From: Peptoniphilus asaccharolyticus DSM 20463
Lineage (GTDB): Bacteria; Bacillota; Clostridia; Tissierellales; Peptoniphilaceae
Assembly (NCBI RefSeq): GCF_900176115.1
Contig: NZ_FWWR01000009.1
Location: 310,001 to 374,000 of the forward strand
Direction of reading: 5' to 3'
DNA: 64,000 bases
A program made the translations under genes and the position numbers. The notes beneath the pieces were generated by a model that saw nothing but the letters and a program-made list of their open reading frames with translations, was not told where the DNA came from and made no database searches. Of the stretch, positions 34,051 to 42,535 are shown piece after piece; within the stretch, counting starts at the first letter, position 1; each line of letters starts with the position of its first letter.

Positions 34051-35080
34051 TCTTAGTAAAAGGGAAAAGGTTTTAATAGCGGTTTTAGTTTTTCTTATTG
34101 TTGAATTTCTAATTTATTCTGTAGTATTTTCTGAAAAGATAAAAAATATAGAAGAGTATAAATACAAAACAGAAAGTGTAAAGTTAGATATAAAAAATAT
34201 GAAACTGAATAGCGAAGATAAGCTGGAGCAAATAGAAAATGAAAAACCAATTCTAGAAGATAATGAAGGATTTATAAATGAGTTTCCAAAAGCTGTTATA
34301 AGCACTGTAGAGGATAATAAAACAATAGCTATGGATATAAAAAGTGATGAAGTTAATAAGATAATGAATTTGTCAAAATACTATAGCTACAATGATGCCA
34401 TACTTTTGCAAGACGGAGAAGGATATAAAATCAATTTTAGTTTTAAAAGTAATAATTCTTCTATATTACCTCAAATGGTTGCAAGTGAAGGTAGCGTTAG
34501 AAATAAATTTTTTAATGATAAGAATAATGAAATAGAAAAAACTAAGTTGGATACTTTAAAGAATGATTTGAAAAATAAAGATAATAAAGCGTCAAAAAGT
34601 TCGGTAACTGACAAGAAGAGTAAAAGAAAAACAGAATTACATAAAGAAGAAAAAGAGATTTTAAATAAGAAGATAGAAAATTTCGATGAAAAAATTATTT
34701 CTAAACAAGAAGAAGAGAAAGTGGTAGAAACTAAAAATATCTTCAAAATAGACTTTGATGATTGCAAATTAAAGAATGAAGAAATAAGTGATGTAATGAT
34801 TAGCAGGTTTGAAGATGGATTTAATATTTACTATGATGCAAAAGAAAATTCCATTATTCCTATTGAAGTAAATAAGACGGAAAGATTTAAAAGATTAAAA
34901 ATATGCATAAGTTCATATCTAGACACTTCAGCTGTAGTTGAAATTAAAGACTCTGTATTTATGATCTCAAAAGGCAGAAATGAAATTGAACTATATGATG
35001 ACACTTTGGAAGAATTTAATTTAAAATTTGAAAAAGCTGAAGAAAACTTATTGTCATTTACAATTGAGGGAGAAATATGA
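34034..35080 (+). CDS. Membrane-anchored coiled-coil protein, PilO/GspM-like position
   Basis: 348 residues: short cytoplasmic start, one membrane helix (about 13-33), a coiled coil to about 75, and a long Lys/Glu-rich low-complexity middle (about 155-235) before a beta-rich end. This topology and its place directly before prepilin genes recall PilO or GspM assembly proteins, but I see no diagnostic motif, so the assignment is by context only. Confidence 0.55.
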   Translation: MDFINNLSKREKVLIAVLVFLIVEFLIYSVVFSEKIKNIEEYKYKTESVKLDIKNMKLNSEDKLEQIENEKPILEDNEGFINEFPKAVISTVEDNKTIAMDIKSDEVNKIMNLSKYYSYNDAILLQDGEGYKINFSFKSNNSSILPQMVASEGSVRNKFFNDKNNEIEKTKLDTLKNDLKNKDNKASKSSVTDKKSKRKTELHKEEKEILNKKIENFDEKIISKQEEEKVVETKNIFKIDFDDCKLKNEEISDVMISRFEDGFNIYYDAKENSIIPIEVNKTERFKRLKICISSYLDTSAVVEIKDSVFMISKGRNEIELYDDTLEEFNLKFEKAEENLLSFTIEGEI

Positions 35081-35493
35081 AAAGGGGATTCACTTTAATT
35101 GAACTGGTAGTGGTTTTAGGAATAGTTGTTATACTCTTCAGTGTTGGGCTTAGCAGCATAAGAGGAGTGAATTCTTACAAACAAAAGATAGCTGTAAAAA
35201 ACTTTATAGCTGATTTGAATGTTGCGCGAGGATTTGCAATATCAAATAATTCTGAAATAACAGTTAAAATCACTCCTACGTCTTATGAATATGATTTGAA
35301 TGGAGAGAAGTTTTTTAAGGAATTGCCAAATGGCTTGGAATTAGTCCCAGAAACTAAGGACTTTAAAGATATAGTTTTTACAAGAAGAGGAGTATCATCT
35401 AATGAGGCAGGAAGAACAATAGATTTTAGAACAGATAAGAAAACATATACAGTGACTATAGCTCCTGTGACTGGAAAGGTGAGGATAAAGTGA
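35077..35493 (+). CDS. Type IV prepilin-like protein (GspH/FimT type)
   Basis: 138 residues. The N-terminus MKRGFTLIELVVVLGIVVIL is a class III signal: cleavage by prepilin peptidase after Gly4, then Phe1 and Glu5 of the mature protein. The globular part resembles GspH/FimT minor pseudopilins. It overlaps neighbours by four bases. Confidence 0.85.
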   Translation: MKRGFTLIELVVVLGIVVILFSVGLSSIRGVNSYKQKIAVKNFIADLNVARGFAISNNSEITVKITPTSYEYDLNGEKFFKELPNGLELVPETKDFKDIVFTRRGVSSNEAGRTIDFRTDKKTYTVTIAPVTGKVRIK

Positions 35494-35819
35494 AAACCAA
35501 AAGGGGATATACTTTAATTGAATTGGTGATAGCTATAGGAGTGATTGTTATTTTAGGCTCATCCATAGTTTCTGCGTATATAAATTTAAATAATTCTAGA
35601 AGCAAAATTTATGAGGTTCAAAATATAAATAATAAATTACAAAATGCAATGGAAGAGACTGTTGTAAAAATAAATGGTGGAGAAGTAATGGGTTTTCAAA
35701 ACCATGATGTAAATGTGAAGACAAAACAGATTTCGGAAGATTTATTTGAAGTTAGTGTAAGTTTTGGAGAGAAATATGAACTTAAAAAACTTGTCAAAAA
35801 AGGGATTCACACTGATTGA
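35490..35819 (+). CDS. Type IV prepilin-like protein
   Basis: 109 residues, starting GTG. Class III signal with RGYTLIELVIAIGVIVIL (Gly, then Tyr at +1 and Glu at +5). The short globular domain is of minor-pilin type. It overlaps the preceding gene by four and the following one by 44 bases. Confidence 0.82.
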   Translation: MKTKRGYTLIELVIAIGVIVILGSSIVSAYINLNNSRSKIYEVQNINNKLQNAMEETVVKINGGEVMGFQNHDVNVKTKQISEDLFEVSVSFGEKYELKKLVKKGIHTD

Positions 35820-36243
35820 ATTGGTGATGGTTGTAGGAATATCTTTGATACTATTTTCTTTGTTGGGCAATACAGTAGGGCATTTTGTATCAGCTACTCA
35901 AAAAAATAGCGTGGATGAGGAAATTGCAAACGAATTATATTTTTTTGAAAACTATATAAGAGATGAGATAGAAAGCGCTCAAAAAATTGTCGCAGATGAA
36001 CAATATGGTTTTAAGATTGTAAATAGAAAAAGAGTTGAGAATAAAGGCAATGAATATGTTCAAGATACTGTATATTTTGACTTGGAGAAAAATGAAATAA
36101 GGAGAAATAGGGGGAGTAATGCGCTTATATCCAGAGTGGAAAAATTTGATATAAAGTGCACAGAAGACTACGTGCTTATAAATGTCAAAATGTTAAATGG
36201 AAAGAGTAAAGAGATATTGGTAGCTATAAGAAACAGAGAGTGA
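35776..36243 (+). CDS. Type IV prepilin-like protein (GspJ/PilW type)
   Basis: 155 residues from ATG 35776 with GGAG eight bases upstream; an in-frame TTG at 35764 is possible. KKGFTLIELVMVVGISLIL gives the prepilin cleavage site after a longer basic leader. The following region resembles GspJ/PilW minor pilins. It lies 44 bases inside the end of the previous gene, an unusually deep overlap. Confidence 0.82.
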   Translation: MNLKNLSKKGFTLIELVMVVGISLILFSLLGNTVGHFVSATQKNSVDEEIANELYFFENYIRDEIESAQKIVADEQYGFKIVNRKRVENKGNEYVQDTVYFDLEKNEIRRNRGSNALISRVEKFDIKCTEDYVLINVKMLNGKSKEILVAIRNRE

Positions 36244-36247
36244 TTTA

Positions 36248-37156
36248 ATGAAAAAGGGATATGCATTAATAACGACGGTTTTAATAATGAGCTTAGGGCT
36301 TATTTCTATAACTTTTTTAATGAATATAGTTTCTGAAAGTGCTATGGTACAAAAGAGTTCAACAGATGCCATACAAGCTGACTATAATGCAGAGTCGGCA
36401 ATAATTAAATTTATTTATTCTGAAAATTTTAAAGAAAAAATAGAAGATTTATATAAAAAGAAAGCTTGCAAAGAAGAGTTTGATATATTTGAAAATAAAG
36501 TAAATATTGAAGGCAAATTAGTCGGAAACGATCCGCCCACGTTTGATATTTGTGCCACTACATCAAATAAAGAGATAAAATCCAATTGTCATGCTTATGG
36601 GACAATAGTTAATGAAGTTTATTCTTCTGGGATTAGTGTAATCAGCCCGAGAACATGTAGTGTAAACGGAAAATCATGTAGCAGGGGAAAGATAGATAAG
36701 TTAAAGAGAAGTATAGTTCCAGCAGATGACAAAAATATTACTTTACCATCTACTGATGTATATGTGGCTAAAGTTGGAGGGAATATAATGTTTTTTGAAG
36801 ACATTGAGCTAAACAAAGAATTAGATAGATGTTATGAGCATGATAAATTTTATGTCGAGCAAAGAGGAGGACGTCTTTACATATTGAATGATATAACTGC
36901 AAAGGCATTTTTTAATGTGGATTCTATAGTGCTAAATGGAAATGTAAAAATTAGCGGGATTTTAAATTTAAAAAGTGACATTCACAGCTTGGGGCATTAT
37001 AATATAGAGGTTGATGGATTAACACTTAATTATGATCAAGTATCTGAGAATTACATAACTGCGAAGTATAATTACAGAAATTTAAATATGTTCTATAAAA
37101 ATTTAAAAGACTTTATTGAACCTACAGTTAAGTATATGTCTAAAGAAAAGAAGTAA
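36248..37156 (+). CDS. PilX-like pilus-assembly protein
   Basis: 302 residues. MKKGYALITTVLIMSLGLISI is a pilin-like N-terminus (Gly-Tyr-Ala-Leu, without the Glu+5), as in PilX/GspK-type proteins; a central section has four cysteines (CATTSN, CHAY, CSVNGKSC) that could form disulfides outside the cell. The rest is unfamiliar. It is last in the pilin cluster, followed by efp with its own promoter. Confidence 0.65.
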   Translation: MKKGYALITTVLIMSLGLISITFLMNIVSESAMVQKSSTDAIQADYNAESAIIKFIYSENFKEKIEDLYKKKACKEEFDIFENKVNIEGKLVGNDPPTFDICATTSNKEIKSNCHAYGTIVNEVYSSGISVISPRTCSVNGKSCSRGKIDKLKRSIVPADDKNITLPSTDVYVAKVGGNIMFFEDIELNKELDRCYEHDKFYVEQRGGRLYILNDITAKAFFNVDSIVLNGNVKISGILNLKSDIHSLGHYNIEVDGLTLNYDQVSENYITAKYNYRNLNMFYKNLKDFIEPTVKYMSKEKK

Positions 37157-37163
37157 AAACTAT

Positions 37164-37192
37164 TTAAATAGATATTTGTAATGTGTTATAAT
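37164..37192 (+). promoter_or_regulatory. Promoter of efp
   Basis: TTAAAT, 17-bp spacer, TATAAT, 30 bases before the efp ATG. The -35 box is weak. Confidence 0.5.
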
Positions 37193-37222
37193 AAAATGGA
37201 GAGAAAATTTAGGAGGTAAATT

Positions 37223-37780
37223 ATGATATCAGCAGGTGATTTAAGAAAGGGCGTTACGTTCGTAATGGATGGAGATGTTTATGAAATTATAGATTTCCAA
37301 CACGTTAAGCCTGGTAAGGGAGCTGCTTTTGTTAGAGTAAAAATTAAATCAGTGCTTACAGGAGGAGCTAGAGAAACAACTTTTAACCCATCTGAAAAAT
37401 TTGAAAAGGCAGTTATAGAAACTAAAGAAATGCAATATCTTTATAATGATGGAGAACTTTACTATTTCATGGACAATGAAACTTATGAACAAATTCCATT
37501 GGAACAAGGTGTAGTAGAAGAAGCTCTTAACTTTATGAGAGAAAATGATGTAGCTGTTATTAATTTTTATAAGGGGAAACCATTTAGAGTTGCACCTGCA
37601 AACTTTGTTGAATTAGAGGTAACACAAACTGAGCCAGGAGTTAAAGGAGACACTTCTTCAGGTGGAACTAAACCTGCTACAGTTGAAACAGGATTTACCC
37701 TAAATGTTCCACTCTTTGTAAATACAGGCGATGTTATCAGAATTGATACAAGAACAGGGGAGTACATGTCTAGAGTATAA
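37223..37780 (+). CDS. efp: Elongation factor P
   Basis: 185 residues, standard length, three beta domains. EF-P relieves ribosome stalling at proline stretches. The modifiable loop reads KPGKGAAFV with Lys at the usual tip position, and the C-terminal signature region [18 protein letters not shown] is intact. AGGAGG precedes the ATG. It is followed by the CD1247-type gene as in other Clostridia. Confidence 0.97.
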   Translation: MISAGDLRKGVTFVMDGDVYEIIDFQHVKPGKGAAFVRVKIKSVLTGGARETTFNPSEKFEKAVIETKEMQYLYNDGELYYFMDNETYEQIPLEQGVVEEALNFMRENDVAVINFYKGKPFRVAPANFVELEVTQTEPGVKGDTSSGGTKPATVETGFTLNVPLFVNTGDVIRIDTRTGEYMSRV

Positions 37781-37802
37781 TCTAGAATATTAGGAGGAAA
37801 CT

Positions 37803-38126
37803 ATGGAAAACTTAAAAGCAAGAATTGCTTATCTAGAAGGTCTAGCAGACGGATGCGAGATTGATGAAACTTCAAAAGAAGGACGTATTTTAGTTGAACT
37901 TATTGATGTACTTGGAGAATTAGTTGAAGAAATTCAAAGTCAACAAGAAGATATGGATGAATATCTTGACTTACTAGATGAAGATTTATCAGATCTTGAA
38001 GACTATGTATATGATGAAGATGAAGACTATGATGATGACTTCGATCTATACGATGAAGATTATGATTTCGATGATGATCTTTTCTATGATGACGAATTAG
38101 AAGATTCAGTAGAAATAGAAGAATAA
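37803..38126 (+). CDS. CD1247 N-terminal domain-like acidic protein
   Basis: 107 residues. The first 45 residues (ARIAYLEGLADGCEID...EGRILVELIDVLGELVEEI) match the CD1247 N-terminal domain that follows efp in Clostridia. The rest is an extreme Asp/Glu/Tyr-rich tail (about 50-107). There is no zinc ribbon. Function unknown. Confidence 0.8.
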   Translation: MENLKARIAYLEGLADGCEIDETSKEGRILVELIDVLGELVEEIQSQQEDMDEYLDLLDEDLSDLEDYVYDEDEDYDDDFDLYDEDYDFDDDLFYDDELEDSVEIEE

Positions 38127-38136
38127 ATTTAAATTT

Positions 38137-38155
38137 GGGCCTAAGGGCCCTTTTT
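38137..38155 (+). terminator. Terminator after efp unit
   Basis: GGGCC/GGCCC stem, loop TAAG, five T residues. Confidence 0.88.
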
Positions 38156-38198
38156 AAATGTCTAAAATTAATTATAGATAAACAGATTATTAAAAAAA

Positions 38199-38227
38199 TT
38201 GAATACATAGTGTAGATTTGATATAAT
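38199..38227 (+). promoter_or_regulatory. Promoter of Asp23-nusB unit
   Basis: TTGAAT, 17-bp spacer, TATAAT, 28 bases before the ATG at 38256. Confidence 0.75.
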
Positions 38228-38255
38228 TAAATTTACTAAAGTGTGGAGGTGCAAA

Positions 38256-38636
38256 ATGTCTGAAAAATACTTAGTAGATACAGCTTCAGCTGGAGATGTA
38301 AAGATATCAGAAGATGTTCTTGCTACAATTTCAGTTCTTGCAGCAGAGTCTGTTGACGGAGTTGTAAAAATGCAAGCTAGTTTAAAATCTTCTGTTACAG
38401 ATATATTGGGCGTAAAGAATGTTGGTCGTGGAGTTAAAGTATCAGTTGGAGAACAAGAAGCGGTTATAGATACTCACATAACTGTTGAATACGGCAGAAA
38501 TATAGTAGAAATTGCTAAAGTGGTACAAGAAAAAGTAAAAGAAGCTATCGAGAACATGACAGGACTTGAAGTGGTTGAGATTAATGTTCATGTTAGTGGA
38601 ATTGCAGTACCGGAAAAAGAGAAAGTAAGAAATTAA
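38256..38636 (+). CDS. Asp23/Gls24 family protein (YqhY/AmaP-linked type)
   Basis: 126 residues from ATG 38256 behind TGGAGGTG. An Asp23 domain with VKISEDVLATISVLAAESVDGV and a VEINVHVSGI ending. This is the paralogue that precedes nusB in Firmicutes (YqhY), where it has been linked to control of acetyl-CoA carboxylase; that function is from family knowledge. It overlaps nusB by one base (TAATG). Confidence 0.87.
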   Translation: MSEKYLVDTASAGDVKISEDVLATISVLAAESVDGVVKMQASLKSSVTDILGVKNVGRGVKVSVGEQEAVIDTHITVEYGRNIVEIAKVVQEKVKEAIENMTGLEVVEINVHVSGIAVPEKEKVRN

Positions 38637-39037
38637 TGAGCAGAAAAAAAGCAAGAATAGGTCAAATGCAGCTATTGTATCAAATGGATTTAGTCGGAAA
38701 GTTTGATGCAGAAGAGCTTGAATTATTTTTAGAAAACTTTTCTTTTAGTGATGACGAAATTGAATATATAAATGCAGCTATTCCGCAACTTATAGACAAT
38801 ATAGAAGAAATAGATTCTGTTATAGAAAAAAATCTTGAAAGATGGTCTTTAAAGAGACTTGCAAGGGTAGATAGAGCTATTTTAAGAATTGCGGTTTTTG
38901 AAATGCTTTATAGAAATGATATCCCTGAAGAAGTATCTATAAATGAAGCTATAGAAATAGCTAAAGTTTATGGAAGTAGCGAATCTCAGAAGTTTATTAA
39001 TGGAATTTTAGGTAGTATTTATAGAAGTATAAATTAA
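38636..39037 (+). CDS. nusB: Transcription antitermination factor NusB
   Basis: 133 residues, all-helical NusB fold. MSRKKARIGQMQLLYQMD at the start and RVDRAILRIAVFEMLY near residue 80 are diagnostic. With NusE(S10) it binds boxA in rRNA leaders. A terminator follows immediately. Confidence 0.96.
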   Translation: MSRKKARIGQMQLLYQMDLVGKFDAEELELFLENFSFSDDEIEYINAAIPQLIDNIEEIDSVIEKNLERWSLKRLARVDRAILRIAVFEMLYRNDIPEEVSINEAIEIAKVYGSSESQKFINGILGSIYRSIN

Positions 39038-39060
39038 CCGAGGGGAAGCTCTCGGTTTTT
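39037..39060 (+). terminator. Terminator after nusB
   Basis: ACCGAG/CTCGGT stem with an eight-base loop and five T residues. Confidence 0.8.
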
Positions 39061-39104
39061 ATTGTTTATGGCAATAAAATAAAAATTAAGTTGAATTTGT
39101 TGTG

Positions 39105-40673
39105 ATGGATATGAAGGCTATAAAAGTTAGAGAATTAAATAAATATATAAAAAAATATGTGGCTATGGATTATCTGCTTTCAAATATTGATGTTGAGGGA
39201 GAGATATCGAACTTAAAGAAACACTCAAATGGCAACTATTATTTGACTTTAAAAGACGACACAGCATTTATTAGAGCTGTCATATATTATACGGATGTAG
39301 ATAATTTAGAATATGAACCCTTTGATGGAGATTCAGTTATAGCAAGCGGAGCTATTGCAATATTTGAAAAAGATGCATCAGTAACTTTTTTTATTAGAAA
39401 ACTTCGATCTAAGGGAAATGGAAATATAAAAGAAGCCTATGAAAGACTTAAAGAAAAGTTAGAAGAAGAAGGTTTGTTTTCAAAGCCAAAAAAGAAATTA
39501 AAGGCTTTTCCACAAAAAGTTGGAGTTGTAACTTCTCCAACAGGTGCTGCAATACAAGATATAATAAATGTTATAAAGAGAAGAAATTCTTCAATAGACA
39601 TAGTGTTATATCCGGCACTTGTCCAAGGCGAGGGGGCTGTTCAAAGTATTTTAGAGGGATTAAAATGTTTTGAAGATTCTGATGTGGATGTAGTTATAGT
39701 AGGCCGAGGTGGAGGCTCCTATGAGGACTTAGTGGCGTTTAATGATGAAGGTATAGCTAGATATATATATTCTATGGAAAAGACGGTTATATCGGCTGTA
39801 GGACATGAAATAGACTATGTAATAAGTGATTTTGTTGCAGATTTTAGGGCGCCAACTCCTTCGTCAGCCGCGGAGATAGTTTCTCTGTCCAAAGATGAAT
39901 TAAGACAACATTTAGATTTGAGCTTTAATATTATAAAAAACAATGTGTTTGAAAAGATTAAAAGCAATAGATTCAATTTGGATATAGAAAAATCAAAATT
40001 ATCTACAAAGAGTAGAGATAAAATCAATTTAGAGAAGGTAGAACTCAATTTTTCAAAAAGAGTTCTCAATTCAAAATTACCAACGGTATATTCAAAGAAA
40101 ACTGAATTAAATAAAGTTATAAATGTATTTGATAGAGAATTTAATAGATTTTTATTTGAAAATAAAAGAGAATTATCTAATTTAAGAGGAAATTTAAAAT
40201 TAGAGCTATTCGAAAGTAAAAAAGAAGAGTTAAGAATATTAAAAAGATATTTTGAATTGTATAAATTAGATAAACTCACACAAGATAAATATTTTAATTT
40301 AAGAGACGTAAATTTAAAGTTGAATAAGACAATTTACAGAAGTATTGAGTCAGATAGAAAAAAGTTAATCAGTTTAGATTTATCTAACAAGGGTAAAAGC
40401 TTGATTGATAAGATAAATTCTGATGTGAAAATTTTAGATAAATCTAAAGATCAGCTATCTTTAAAAGTGGAAACCAAGATAAATAGAAAACGCAATTTGG
40501 TTTTAAAGATTGGAGAAAAATTGAGGACTACAAAATTCTCTAATATGTATACTGTTGATGGAAATGGGAAGCTAATAACAAGCATAAAACAAGTAAAATC
40601 TAATCAAGTTTTGCATATAAATTTTAAAGATGGAGTAGTTAAATCTAAGGTATTTGACATAGAGGAGAAATAG
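39105..40673 (+). CDS. xseA: Exodeoxyribonuclease VII large subunit
   Basis: 522 residues from ATG 39105; GTG 39102 and ATG 39111 are equally possible because no good ribosome binding site is visible. N-terminal OB domain (IDVEGEISNLKKHSNGNYYLTLK split over 25-50), then the catalytic part with GVVTSPTGAAIQD and VIVGRGGGSYEDL, HEID and a long coiled coil that binds XseB. It degrades single-stranded DNA. The xseA-xseB-ispA-tlyA order is standard. Confidence 0.95.
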   Translation: MDMKAIKVRELNKYIKKYVAMDYLLSNIDVEGEISNLKKHSNGNYYLTLKDDTAFIRAVIYYTDVDNLEYEPFDGDSVIASGAIAIFEKDASVTFFIRKLRSKGNGNIKEAYERLKEKLEEEGLFSKPKKKLKAFPQKVGVVTSPTGAAIQDIINVIKRRNSSIDIVLYPALVQGEGAVQSILEGLKCFEDSDVDVVIVGRGGGSYEDLVAFNDEGIARYIYSMEKTVISAVGHEIDYVISDFVADFRAPTPSSAAEIVSLSKDELRQHLDLSFNIIKNNVFEKIKSNRFNLDIEKSKLSTKSRDKINLEKVELNFSKRVLNSKLPTVYSKKTELNKVINVFDREFNRFLFENKRELSNLRGNLKLELFESKKEELRILKRYFELYKLDKLTQDKYFNLRDVNLKLNKTIYRSIESDRKKLISLDLSNKGKSLIDKINSDVKILDKSKDQLSLKVETKINRKRNLVLKIGEKLRTTKFSNMYTVDGNGKLITSIKQVKSNQVLHINFKDGVVKSKVFDIEEK

Positions 40674-40674
40674 T

Positions 40675-40893
40675 ATGAATGAAACTTATGAAAGTGCATT
40701 TCAAAAGCTACAAACTATAATTTCAGAATTAGAATCAAGAGAAATAACTTTAGAAGATTCTATTGATAAATATGAAGAAGGTTTAAGACTATACAAATTT
40801 TGTTTGAGTAAACTAGATGAATATGAAGGTAGAATAAAAGTCTTGATGCAAGAGAATGATACTATAGTTGAGAAAGATTTTGAGAGGCAATAA
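40675..40893 (+). CDS. xseB: Exodeoxyribonuclease VII small subunit
   Basis: 72 residues, the full length of XseB. A helical hairpin with YESAFQKLQTIISELE and SIDKYEEGLRLYKFC. It binds along the XseA coiled coil. One base separates it from xseA and it overlaps the next gene by one base. Confidence 0.95.
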   Translation: MNETYESAFQKLQTIISELESREITLEDSIDKYEEGLRLYKFCLSKLDEYEGRIKVLMQENDTIVEKDFERQ

Positions 40894-41753
40894 TGATACA
40901 GAGAGATTATAACAAAGACATAAAAATAATAGAAAATCATATATTTAAGTATTTTACTTCTATCGACGAATATCAAAAAAAGGTTTATGAATCTATGTTG
41001 TATTCTTTGTCATCAGGTGGTAAGAGAGTACGTCCTTTGATGGCGGTGATGGTTTATAGGTCAATTGCGGGTGAGGATTATACAAAAGTGTTGCCTTTTG
41101 CAACAGCTATTGAGATGATTCACACATATTCACTAATACACGATGATTTGCCGGCAATGGACGATGATGATATAAGAAGAGGAAAACCAACAAATCATAA
41201 GGTCTTCTCAGAAGCTATAGCAATTTTAGCTGGAGATGGACTACTCAATATGGCTACTGAAGTCTTGGCAAGAGAATTAGAGAGTATTGAAGATATAGAA
41301 GAATTAAAGAGAGCTTTGAAAGCTATGAGGTATATGTTCACAGCTTCGGGAGTTCATGGAATGGTTGGAGGTCAGGTTATTGACCTTGGCTTCTCAGAAG
41401 TTCGCAATTTAGAAGTTTGTGAAACTATGTATAAACTTAAGACAGCAGCGCTTATACGTGCAGCTGTTGTTTCTGCTGCCATAATAGCCGGGGCTAATGA
41501 TGAAGAGATAACTGAGTTTGAAGAGTTTGCAAATAGTTTGGGAATGGCATACCAGATGAGAGATGATATACTTGATGCTAAAGATGATATTGAAAAAGAC
41601 AACAATACCATCTTGAATTATATAAATGTTGAAGAACTTAAGACTAGAGTTGATGAGTATAGCGAAAGAGCTATGGTTGCACTTGGAAAACTAAAGTATG
41701 ATACAGAAGAATTGGAAGAACTAACTAAGAGTTTAGTGAAAAGGAATTATTAA
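40893..41753 (+). CDS. ispA: Polyprenyl (farnesyl-type) diphosphate synthase
   Basis: 286 residues. A trans-prenyltransferase with the first aspartate-rich motif DDLPAMDDDD (about residue 85) and the second DDILDAKDD (about 225). The xse neighbourhood fits farnesyl diphosphate synthase. The chain length should not be read with certainty from the sequence. It works with the ispH fused gene in the same window. Confidence 0.92.
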   Translation: MIQRDYNKDIKIIENHIFKYFTSIDEYQKKVYESMLYSLSSGGKRVRPLMAVMVYRSIAGEDYTKVLPFATAIEMIHTYSLIHDDLPAMDDDDIRRGKPTNHKVFSEAIAILAGDGLLNMATEVLARELESIEDIEELKRALKAMRYMFTASGVHGMVGGQVIDLGFSEVRNLEVCETMYKLKTAALIRAAVVSAAIIAGANDEEITEFEEFANSLGMAYQMRDDILDAKDDIEKDNNTILNYINVEELKTRVDEYSERAMVALGKLKYDTEELEELTKSLVKRNY

Positions 41754-42532
41754 TGGCTAAAGTAAGAGCGGATATGTTACTCCACGAAACTGGAGGAGCT
41801 GAATCAAGAGAAAAAGCTAAAAGATTAATAATGAGTGGAGAAGTATTTATCAAAACTCAGAGAGTAGAAAAACCCGGTCAATTAGTTGATGAAGATGCCG
41901 AAATATATGTTAAATCAAAGGGCATTAAGTATGTGAGTAGAGGCGGGTTTAAATTAGAAAAGGCAATAGAGTTATATGACATAAATCTGAAAGACTTGGT
42001 TTGTGCAGATATAGGTGCGTCTACAGGTGGGTTTACTCACTGTATGTTATTGAATGGTGCTAAAAAAGTCTATGCAATAGATGTTGGAACGAATCAACTA
42101 GATTATAAATTAAGAGTTGATGAACGTGTTGTTAGCATGGAAAAGACAAACTTTAGAACTTTCGATGTAAATTCAATTGAAAAAGTTGATTTTATAAGCA
42201 TTGATGTAAGTTTTATATCTCTTGATTTAATACTTCCAAATGTATACGAGATTTTAAAAGACGGTGGAGAGGTAGTAGCTCTTATAAAACCTCAATTTGA
42301 AGCTGGAAAAGAAAAAGTTGGAAAAAAAGGGATAGTAAAAGATATAAAAGTACATAAAGAAGTAATAGAGAAAGTTGTTTCTACAACTAACGAGCTTAAC
42401 TTTAGAATAAAAGGCTTAACGACTTCTCCGATTAGAGGAACTACAGGGAATAGAGAATTCTTAATTTACTTAGAAAAATCTTGTGAAGAAAGTATTCTAG
42501 TGGATGTTGATGAAATTGTTAAAGAGGTTTAG
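41753..42532 (+). CDS. tlyA: TlyA family rRNA (cytidine-2'-O)-methyltransferase
   Basis: 259 residues. N-terminal S4 RNA-binding domain (about 3-65) and FtsJ-like methyltransferase with DIGASTGGFTHCML near 86. Family members methylate cytidines of 16S/23S rRNA or act as hemolysin-like proteins by annotation. It overlaps ispA by one base. Confidence 0.92.
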   Translation: MAKVRADMLLHETGGAESREKAKRLIMSGEVFIKTQRVEKPGQLVDEDAEIYVKSKGIKYVSRGGFKLEKAIELYDINLKDLVCADIGASTGGFTHCMLLNGAKKVYAIDVGTNQLDYKLRVDERVVSMEKTNFRTFDVNSIEKVDFISIDVSFISLDLILPNVYEILKDGGEVVALIKPQFEAGKEKVGKKGIVKDIKVHKEVIEKVVSTTNELNFRIKGLTTSPIRGTTGNREFLIYLEKSCEESILVDVDEIVKEV

Positions 42533-42535
42533 TAT

